Assembly (NCBI GenBank): GCA_035547155.1
Contig: DASZVJ010000004.1
Span: forward strand, 1 to 5,138
Direction: 5' to 3'
Length of the DNA: 5,138 nucleotides
DNA from: CAZNMF01 sp035547155
GTDB lineage: Bacteria; Acidobacteriota; Vicinamibacteria; Vicinamibacterales; SCN-69-37
In this document: piece after piece, positions 1 to 4,840 of the stretch
Layout: each line of letters opens with the position of its first letter
Numbering within the stretch: the stretch's first letter is position 1
The notes under the pieces: model-generated
Database searches by the model: none
What the model was told of the DNA's origin: nothing
What the model saw: only the letters and a program-made list of their open reading frames with translations
Position numbers and translations under genes: made by a program

Positions 1-789
1 GCCTTGCACGGCCTCGAAGGCTCGAGCAGCGTCCACTACATGCGCGGGCTCGCCGACAAGGCGTTTCGCCGCGGCTGGAACGCGGTGCTCCTCAATCAAC
101 GCAACTGCGGCGGCACGGAGCACCTGACGCCGTCGCTGTACCACTCGGGCCTGACGGAGGATCCGCGCGCGGTGATCCGCGCGCTCGCGGCCAGCGACGG
201 CCTGCAAAGCTTCGGCGTGACGGGCTACTCGCTCGGCGGCAACCTGACGATGAAGCTCGCCGGCGAGCTGGCCGGCACGCCCGACGTGCCGATCCGCGCC
301 GTCGCCGCGATCTGTCCCACGATCGATCTCGATCGCTGCGTCCGCGCGATCGAGCGTCGCCGCAATCTCATCTACCACCTGAACTTCGTGCGCAATCTGA
401 AATCACGCATGCGCCGCAAGGCGCAGGTCTGGCCAGGCGTATTCGATCTCTCGAAGCTCGATCGCGTCTGGACGATCCGTGCGTTCGACGACGTCTACAC
501 TGCGCCGTCGCACGGCTTCGGAGACGCGGCCAACTACTACTATCGTGCCAGCGCGATGCGCGTCGTCGATCGCATCGCGATCCCCGCGCTCATCATCTCC
601 GCCGAGGACGATCCCTTCGTGCCATCGTCGCAGTTCCGTGAAGCGCCGGTACGCGACAATCCGCACATCGCCGTCGACGTCCCGGCCCACGGCGGCCATT
701 GTGCGTTCGTCGGCTCGCCAAACGGCGACGACGGCTACTGGGCGGAGACGCGCGTGATGGACTTCCTCGCGGCGCACATCGAGCCATGA
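1..789 (+). CDS. YheT/ABHD-type alpha/beta hydrolase, 5' end missing
   Basis: A serine hydrolase of the alpha/beta fold, probably an esterase-like enzyme of the YheT (COG0429) group; the substrate is unknown. The frame is open from the first base, and the window starts inside the oxyanion-side motif LHGLEGSSS, which normally lies some 60-90 residues into the protein, so the true start is upstream. The TTG at base 4 is the Leu of this motif, not a start. Numbering from the first codon, the nucleophile elbow GYSLGG puts the catalytic Ser near residue 77. The acid is one of the two Asp in SAEDDPFVP (about 203-204), and the His is in HGGHCAF (about 233). NYYYRASA before the acid strand resembles the Y-Y-R-x-x-S segment of YheT proteins. 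All three triad elements are intact. The stop overlaps the next gene's ATG by four bases. Family assignment is firm; physiological role is open. Confidence 0.93.
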   Translation, partial: ALHGLEGSSSVHYMRGLADKAFRRGWNAVLLNQRNCGGTEHLTPSLYHSGLTEDPRAVIRALAASDGLQSFGVTGYSLGGNLTMKLAGELAGTPDVPIRAVAAICPTIDLDRCVRAIERRRNLIYHLNFVRNLKSRMRRKAQVWPGVFDLSKLDRVWTIRAFDDVYTAPSHGFGDAANYYYRASAMRVVDRIAIPALIISAEDDPFVPSSQFREAPVRDNPHIAVDVPAHGGHCAFVGSPNGDDGYWAETRVMDFLAAHIEP

Positions 790-1511
790 ACATCCACGTC
801 GGCACCTCCGGCTACAACTACCCCGAATGGCGCGGCACGTTCTATCCGGCCGATCTGCCCGCGAAAGGCATGTTCGACTACTACGCCGCGCGGTTTCGGA
901 CCGTCGAGATCAACTACACGTTCTATCGCATGCCGACGGCCAAGACCGCCGATGCGTGGGCCGCACAGGCGCCCGGCGGCTTCACGTACACGCTCAAGTC
1001 GCCGCGGCGCATCACGCACGATCGGCGCCTGCAGGACTGTGCGGACAGCGTGGCGCTGTTCTGTGACGCCGCCCGCCATCTCCGCGGCCACCTGGCGACG
1101 CTGCTGTTCCAGCTTCCGCCGCACTTCAAGTGCGATCTCCCGAGGCTCGACGCGTTTCTCGCCGTGCTGCCGTCAGACATCAAGACCGCGTTCGAGTTCC
1201 GTCACGAGTCGTGGCTCACCGACGAGGTCTATGCCGCGCTGGCAGCCAAAGGCGCGGCGCTGTGCATCGCTGATTTCGGCGACAAGACGACACCGGTGCA
1301 GGCGACGGCGCGCCACGCCTATTTCCGTTTACGCGATGAAGGCTACACCGCGGCCGACTTGTCACGCTGGGCCACCGAGATCGTGAACCGGCAGAAGGAC
1401 TGGGACGAGGTCTTCGTCTATTTCAAGCACGAAGAAGAAGGCAAAGGCCCCGAGTTCGCGCGGGCGTTCATCGAGATCTTGAAGCGGGAGCACGGGATCG
1501 AGGCGAGCTGA
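786..1511 (+). CDS. DUF72 (YecE-like) TIM-barrel protein
   Basis: A complete 241-residue member of the DUF72/YecE family, cytoplasmic with no signal peptide. Family motifs appear in the expected order: VGTSGYNYPEWRGTFYP (5-21), VEINYTFYRMP (40-50), KSPRRITHD (71-79), LLFQLPPHF (107-115), AFEFRHESW (135-143), and VFVYFKHEEEGKGPEF near the C-terminus (209-224). The family folds as a TIM barrel. Its biochemical activity is not established, although resemblance to endonuclease IV has been proposed from a Thermotoga structure. The start at 786 is chosen because GTSGY must lie within the first ten residues and because ATG overlaps the hydrolase stop (ATGA). An in-frame start at 699 would add 29 Arg-rich residues lying inside the hydrolase gene. 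No good Shine-Dalgarno is seen before 786, so translation is probably coupled to the upstream gene. Length is normal for the family. Confidence 0.95.
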   Translation: MNIHVGTSGYNYPEWRGTFYPADLPAKGMFDYYAARFRTVEINYTFYRMPTAKTADAWAAQAPGGFTYTLKSPRRITHDRRLQDCADSVALFCDAARHLRGHLATLLFQLPPHFKCDLPRLDAFLAVLPSDIKTAFEFRHESWLTDEVYAALAAKGAALCIADFGDKTTPVQATARHAYFRLRDEGYTAADLSRWATEIVNRQKDWDEVFVYFKHEEEGKGPEFARAFIEILKREHGIEAS

Positions 1512-1538
1512 CGCGCAACCGGGCGCCGGACCTCTCGT
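1512..1538. other. Convergent gene junction without clear terminator
   Basis: These 27 bases separate the TGA of the plus-strand DUF72 gene from the TAG of the minus-strand permease. The only structure seen is a small stem, CCGG-GCG-CCGG (1519-1529), with four pairs, a three-base loop and no T-run on either side. It is a poor candidate for a Rho-independent terminator. Transcripts from both sides may overlap here or rely on Rho. Confidence 0.5.
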
Positions 1539-2666
1539 CTACGCGCGCTTGTGCGATCGAAACGCGGCTAACGCGAGAATCGCCACGCCCCACGCGCCCA
1601 TGGCCGCGAACTGCGGCCACAGAATCGAGAGCCCGACGCCCTTCAAGAAGATCCCGCGGACGATCACGAGGAAGTACCGCAGCGGAATCAGCGTCGTCAC
1701 GTACTGAATCACGTGCGGCATGTTCTCGATCGGGAAGATGAAGCCCGAGAGATAGAGCATCGGGATCAGGATGAAGAACGTCGCGGTCATCATCGCCTGC
1801 TGCTGCGTGGACGAGATCGTCGACACGAACAGGCCGAGCCCGAGCGTGCACAGCAGATAGACGAGACTTGCCGCGAGCAGCAATAGCACGCTGCCGCGCA
1901 GCGGCACGGCGAACCAGAAGACGGCGACGGCAATCACGAGCAGCACGTCGACGAACCCGACGAGCGCGTACGGCAGCAGCTTGCCAAGGATCATTTCCCA
2001 CCGGCCGAGCGGCGTGACGTTCAACTGATCAAGCGTGCCGATCTCGCGCTCGCGGACGATGGCCATCGACGTCAGGTTGGCGGTGACGATCAGCAGCAGC
2101 ACCGCGAGCACGCCCGGCACCATGAAGTTGCGGCTCTCGAGGTCCGGATTGAACCAGATGCGCACACGTCCCTCGAGCGCAGGCGTGCCGGCACCTCGCT
2201 CCTCGGCCAGCGACGTGTTGAACTCGCCGACAAGACCTTGCACGTATGCCAGCGCTACCCCTGACGAATTCGCATCCGTGCCGTCGGCGATGACTTGAAT
2301 CGTCGGCGGGCTCGCCGCAATCGCCGGCGTCGCCCGCTCGATGTCGCGTCCGAAGCCCGCAGGCACGATCATCGCGAGCCACGCACCGCCAGTCGCCAGA
2401 TCGGCCTCGACGGCCGACGGGCGGCTCTCTTCCTTGACGATGTCGAAGTACGGCGACGAGGCGAAGCGCTCGATCAACTGACGGCTGCGCGGCGATCGAT
2501 CGCCGTCCACGACGACGAGCGGCACGTGACGCACGTCGGTCGTCGCCGCGTAGCCGAGCATGGTGAGTTGCAGGATCGGCGCGACGATGACGAGCCGCAG
2601 CAACTGCGGCGAGCGCCGGAGCTCGATGAACTCCTTCCAGATGAGCGCACGGATGCGGCGTCTCAT
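1539..2666 (-). CDS. ABC-2 type transporter permease (YbhR-like), second of pair
   Basis: A 375-residue inner-membrane subunit of an ABC exporter, expected to pair with the adjacent permease to form the transport path. It begins with a basic cytoplasmic stretch containing WKEFIELRR (10-18). A first hydrophobic segment (about 22-41) is followed by a large extracytoplasmic domain (about 42-178) that includes VPAGFGRDIE (101-110) and WFNPDLESRNFMVPG (171-185). Five further hydrophobic segments lie near 183-203, 229-253, 258-282, 292-312 and 350-369. The cytoplasmic EREIGTLDQLNVTP motif (206-219), typical of ABC-2 permeases, follows the second segment, and LRYFLVIVRGIFLKG (329-343) precedes the last. 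The ATG is overlapped by the upstream permease stop (ATGA, 2663-2666), with a GGGG about five bases upstream. The reading frame stays open far upstream of the ATG, but that part only shadows the neighbouring genes. It is the last gene of the minus-strand operon. The exported substrate cannot be read from the sequence. Confidence 0.95.
   Translation of the reverse strand: MRRRIRALIWKEFIELRRSPQLLRLVIVAPILQLTMLGYAATTDVRHVPLVVVDGDRSPRSRQLIERFASSPYFDIVKEESRPSAVEADLATGGAWLAMIVPAGFGRDIERATPAIAASPPTIQVIADGTDANSSGVALAYVQGLVGEFNTSLAEERGAGTPALEGRVRIWFNPDLESRNFMVPGVLAVLLLIVTANLTSMAIVREREIGTLDQLNVTPLGRWEMILGKLLPYALVGFVDVLLVIAVAVFWFAVPLRGSVLLLLAASLVYLLCTLGLGLFVSTISSTQQQAMMTATFFILIPMLYLSGFIFPIENMPHVIQYVTTLIPLRYFLVIVRGIFLKGVGLSILWPQFAAMGAWGVAILALAAFRSHKRA
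2490..2505. repeat. 16-base perfect palindrome in second permease gene
   Basis: CGGCGATCGATCGCCG reads the same on both strands. It sits in the codons for DGDRSP (54-59) of the second permease, just after its first membrane segment. It shares the GATCGATC core with the palindrome in the first permease gene, but it is not at the equivalent protein position, so it was not simply inherited with the gene duplication. Confidence 0.7.
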
Positions 2667-3760
2667 CGGCGCCCCAATCGCACGGCCGACACGCCGAGCA
2701 CGGCCACCGCATAAATCGCCAGCGCGCCGATCGACGGCCACACGGCCGTGAGATCGAGCCCTTTCAGCACGATGCCGCGCAGGGCCACCAGGAAGTAGCG
2801 GGCCGGCACGATGGCCGAGATGTACTGCAGCACGATCGGCATGCTGGCCAGCGGAAAGATGAATCCGGACAGGATCAGCGTCGGCAGCATCGCGATGAGC
2901 GCAGCCGCTTGAAACGCGACCTGCTGTGTGTCCGCGATGGTCGAGACGACCAGCCCCGTGCCCAGCGCGCCAATCAGGAACACGATGACGATGGCGCTGA
3001 GCGCGAGCCAGGATCCGCGCATCGGCAGATCGAAGAAGATCATCGCGGCGACGATGATCGCCATCGCGCCGAAGAACGACAGCACGAGATACGGCAGCGC
3101 CTTGCCGGCGACGAACGACAGCGTCGACACGGGCGCCATGCGGATCTGCTCCATCGTGCCGCGCTCTTTCTCGCGCACGATCGACAGCGCCGTCGACACG
3201 ACGGCCGTGATCATCGAGATGAACGCGATCAGCCCCGGCACGAGGAACACCGTGCTGCGCAGCTCGGGGTTGTACCAGACGCGCGGCTCCACGTTGACCA
3301 TCTGCGCGACGGGCCGCCCCGGCATCGTCGTCGAGGAGAGTCGAAGGACCGCGGTGACGTAGCCCAGGACCGTCGTGGCGGTGTTGGCGTTGTCGCCGTC
3401 GATGATGACCTGCACGTCGGCCGTCTCGCCGCGATCGATGTCGCGGCCGAAGCCGCTCGGCACGACGAGCACGACGCGCGCCTGGCCGCGATCGATCGCG
3501 GCGGCGGCTTCGCGATCCGACAGCGTCTCGCCGACGACATCGAAATACGTCGAGCGCTGGAATGCGGCAATCAAGTCGCGGCTCCAGCTCGAATCGTCGC
3601 GATCTTCGATGGCCATGGCCACGTGGCGGATGTCGAAGTTCAGCGCGTAGCCGTAGAGAAAGAGAAAGAACGTCGGGACGAAGATCAGGATCGTCAGCGT
3701 GCGCCGATCGCGGCGGATCTGCCGGAGCTCCTTGATGGCGACAGCCCAGGCCGATCTCAT
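2663..3760 (-). CDS. ABC-2 type transporter permease (YbhS-like), first of pair
   Basis: A 365-residue inner-membrane permease, homologous to the gene that follows it and likely its heterodimer partner. The N-terminus has the basic KELRQIRRDRR stretch (10-20), followed by a hydrophobic segment (about 21-40, with FVPTFFLFLYGYALNFD). A periplasm-facing domain (about 41-168) contains VPSGFGRDID (100-109) and WYNPELRSTVFLVPG (162-176). Further hydrophobic segments lie near 172-195, 221-243, 250-273, 283-303 and 340-361. REKERGTMEQIRMAP (196-210) is the ABC-2 cytoplasmic motif thought to contact the ATPase. PARYFLVALRGIVLKGL (319-335) matches the equivalent block in the partner. The ATG overlaps the ATPase stop by four bases (ATGA, 3757-3760) and has a GAGG six bases upstream, which fixes the start. 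Its stop in turn overlaps the next ATG. The length is usual for the family, with no damage seen. Confidence 0.95.
   Translation of the reverse strand: MRSAWAVAIKELRQIRRDRRTLTILIFVPTFFLFLYGYALNFDIRHVAMAIEDRDDSSWSRDLIAAFQRSTYFDVVGETLSDREAAAAIDRGQARVVLVVPSGFGRDIDRGETADVQVIIDGDNANTATTVLGYVTAVLRLSSTTMPGRPVAQMVNVEPRVWYNPELRSTVFLVPGLIAFISMITAVVSTALSIVREKERGTMEQIRMAPVSTLSFVAGKALPYLVLSFFGAMAIIVAAMIFFDLPMRGSWLALSAIVIVFLIGALGTGLVVSTIADTQQVAFQAAALIAMLPTLILSGFIFPLASMPIVLQYISAIVPARYFLVALRGIVLKGLDLTAVWPSIGALAIYAVAVLGVSAVRLGRR
2672..2675 (-). promoter_or_regulatory. Weak ribosome binding site for second permease
   Basis: A GGGG on the minus strand ends five bases before the ATG at 2666. The match to the anti-Shine-Dalgarno sequence is partial. 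Coupling through the overlapping stop of the upstream permease is probably the main initiation route. Confidence 0.35.
3485..3502. repeat. 18-base perfect palindrome in first permease gene
   Basis: A perfect 18-base palindrome centred on GATCGATC with GCCGC/GCGGC ends. On the minus strand it encodes part of the AAIDRG segment of the extracytoplasmic domain. It is one of the clearest instances of the window-wide CGATCG excess and may be only a by-product of it. Confidence 0.7.
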
Positions 3761-4716
3761 GCCGCGCCTCGCGACTCGACACGATCGACGACGTCGAGGA
3801 ACACGTCTTCGAGCGAAGGCGCCACGGCCGAGACGCTCGACACGGCGAGACTGGCATCGGCGAGCGCACGGGCGACGTCCTCGCCGCTGACGTCGCGTCC
3901 GCGAAGGACCGCGTGCACGGCGGTGCCGAACAGGCTCGTCTTCTCGACGATCGGCAGCGTATCGAGCTTCGCCATCAGCGCCACGGGATCCGGCCCGCGC
4001 ACTTCGACGATCGGTCGATCGTCGAACGTGCGCTTGAGCTCGGCCGTCGTGCCAATCGCCGCGAGGCGCCCGCCATGGATGATGGCGACGCGATCGCATC
4101 GCTCGGCTTCGTCGAGATAATGCGTGGTGACGAGCACGGTCGTCCCGTTGCGCGCGAGGCCGTCGATCAACCGCCAGAACTCACGGCGCGACACCGGATC
4201 GACGCCGCCGGTCGGCTCGTCGAGGAACACGATCGGCGGCTCGTGCATCATCGCGCATCCGAGCGCGAGGCGCTGGCGCCAGCCACCGGCGAGATCGCCG
4301 GCCAGGACGTTCTCCTTGCCGCGCAAGCCGCCCATCTCGAGCACGAAGCGCCGGCGCGCGTCGAGACGCCCGCCCTCCAGCCCGTACAGCCCGGCATAGA
4401 AGCGGATGTTCTGATCGACGGTGAGCAATCCGTAGAGCGAAAAGCGCTGCGACATGTAGCCGATGCGGCGCTTGACGCCTTCGGGATCGTCGCCGACGTC
4501 GATGCCGTCGATCGACGCGCGGCCGGACGTCGGCGTCAGCAGTCCGCACAGCATCCGGATCGTCGTCGACTTGCCGGCGCCGTTGCTGCCGAGGAACCCG
4601 AAGACCTCGCCGCGGCGCACGTCGAAGCTCACGTTGTCGACGGCGACGAACGTGCCGAAGCGGCGCGAGAGCTTGTCGACGTGAATGGCGACGTCTGGCA
4701 TTGGGTGATCTGGCAT
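3757..4716 (-). CDS. ABC transporter ATPase, drug-exporter (YbhF-like, single domain)
   Basis: A 319-residue nucleotide-binding subunit that would power the two downstream permeases. Walker A is GSNGAGKST (43-51), the Q-loop Gln is at 90 (YMSQRFSLY), Walker B is IVFLDEPTGGVDP (162-174) and the H-loop His is at 199 (TTHYLDEAE). The signature is LAGGWRQRLALG (142-153), with Ala where classical LSGGQ has Ser. Related exporters often vary here, so this does not by itself argue against activity. After the ATPase core a C-terminal accessory region (about 225-319) ends in PSLEDVFLDVVDR, usual for ABC-2 exporters. There is one ATPase domain, whereas E. coli YbhF has two fused. Start choice is uncertain: ATG at 4716 or ATG five codons later at 4701. 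Neither has a clear Shine-Dalgarno, and the 4716 codon abuts a repeat. No in-frame ATG, GTG or TTG is available in the gap upstream. The stop overlaps the permease ATG. Confidence 0.95.
   Translation of the reverse strand: MPDHPMPDVAIHVDKLSRRFGTFVAVDNVSFDVRRGEVFGFLGSNGAGKSTTIRMLCGLLTPTSGRASIDGIDVGDDPEGVKRRIGYMSQRFSLYGLLTVDQNIRFYAGLYGLEGGRLDARRRFVLEMGGLRGKENVLAGDLAGGWRQRLALGCAMMHEPPIVFLDEPTGGVDPVSRREFWRLIDGLARNGTTVLVTTHYLDEAERCDRVAIIHGGRLAAIGTTAELKRTFDDRPIVEVRGPDPVALMAKLDTLPIVEKTSLFGTAVHAVLRGRDVSGEDVARALADASLAVSSVSAVAPSLEDVFLDVVDRVESRGAA
3767..3770 (-). promoter_or_regulatory. Ribosome binding site for first permease
   Basis: On the minus strand GAGG ends six bases before the ATG at 3760. It lies inside the end of the ATPase gene. 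Together with the ATGA overlap it supports this start and suggests coupled translation with some independent initiation. Confidence 0.6.
4003..4026. repeat. 24-base inverted repeat inside ATPase gene
   Basis: The arms TTCGACGATCG (4003-4013) and CGATCGTCGAA (4016-4026) are perfect reverse complements of 11 bases, separated by only two bases (GT). The element lies in the ATPase gene, where the minus strand encodes FDDRPIVE (residues 231-238), at the junction between the ATPase core and the C-terminal accessory region. The geometry resembles a dimeric protein-binding site more than an RNA hairpin, because the spacer is too short to be a loop without opening inner pairs. No function is known, and the coding constraint may explain it. 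Confidence 0.75.
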
Positions 4717-4737
4717 TTCAAATTTCGAAGTTCGCCC
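4717..4737. repeat. Second heptamer block next to ATPase start
   Basis: Three 7-base units, TTCAAAT, TTCGAAG and TTCGCCC, continue the same period. Bases 4721-4734 match 4780-4793 at 13 of 14 positions, so this is a related copy of the block about 60 bases away. It directly abuts the ATG at 4716, occupying the place where a Shine-Dalgarno would be expected. Confidence 0.6.
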
Positions 4738-4758
4738 CTCGACGCGTGCTCGGGGCGA
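4732..4758. repeat. Inverted repeat TCGCCCC/GGGGCGA
   Basis: Seven-base perfect arms (4732-4738 and 4752-4758) flank a 13-base loop. The repeat lies between the two heptamer blocks. On the minus strand the arm nearest the ATPase gene carries GAGGGG, but this is about 18 bases from the ATG at 4716, too far for a normal ribosome binding site. Confidence 0.55.
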
Positions 4759-4768
4759 CGTGAGCCAA

Positions 4769-4796
4769 GTCGAACATCGAACTTCGAAGTTCGAAG
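4769..4796. repeat. Heptamer tandem repeat, four units
   Basis: On the plus strand four 7-base units follow each other: GTCGAAC, ATCGAAC, TTCGAAG, TTCGAAG, so the pattern is NTCGAAS. The change from C-ending to G-ending units makes the middle an 18-base perfect palindrome (4777-4794, centred on TTCGAA). The composition is clearly more AT-rich than the surrounding genes. Confidence 0.75.
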
Positions 4797-4803
4797 TTGA
4801 CGT

Positions 4804-4818
4804 TGCACCTTCGGTGCA
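4804..4818. repeat. Short hairpin after tolC-like gene
   Basis: TGCACC and GGTGCA pair perfectly around a three-base loop (TTC on plus, GAA on minus), 22 bases beyond the tolC-like stop. No T-run follows on the minus strand. It could stabilise an mRNA end or attenuate reading into the ATPase, but it does not look like a complete intrinsic terminator. Confidence 0.45.
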
Positions 4819-4840
4819 CTTGACAGTTACAGGACACCAC

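Larger units (their letters stand above)
4717..4840. other. 124-base gap between tolC-like and ATPase genes
   Basis: This is the only sizeable non-coding stretch in an otherwise overlapping minus-strand operon. From the tolC-like stop toward the ATPase start it holds a short hairpin (4804-4818), a heptamer repeat block (4769-4796), an inverted repeat (4732-4758) and a second heptamer block against the ATG (4717-4737). I see no convincing -35/-10 pair for the minus strand and no T-run that would make either hairpin a terminator. The ATPase reading frame has no stop codon across the gap. Confidence 0.6.

Noticed and set aside
699..785. Earlier in-frame start for the DUF72 protein
   Set aside because: It would add 29 Arg-rich residues inside the hydrolase gene, before a family motif that normally sits at the very N-terminus.
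2667..3869. Upstream extension of the second permease to about 776 residues
   Set aside because: The extra part lies wholly over the first permease and the ATPase end, is Arg-rich and lacks membrane segments. The ATG at 2666 in the ATGA overlap gives a normal-length permease.
2909..4120. Long plus-strand open frame (403 codons) opposite the permease and ATPase genes
   Set aside because: Its translation is dominated by His, Arg, Asp and Glu with no recognisable domain, and it mirrors real genes on the other strand. Long antisense frames are common in high-GC DNA.
4717..4796. Repeat blocks as a CRISPR array or mobile-element ends
   Set aside because: Units are 7 bases without regular spacers, and no transposase, cas gene or target-site duplication is seen.
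3913..4800. Plus-strand open frame (295 codons) opposite the ATPase and crossing the gap
   Set aside because: Same skewed composition and no family motifs. The minus strand carries every ABC motif over this stretch.
4804..4818. Hairpin as an intrinsic terminator for the tolC-like gene
   Set aside because: The stem is only six pairs and no T-run follows on the minus strand.
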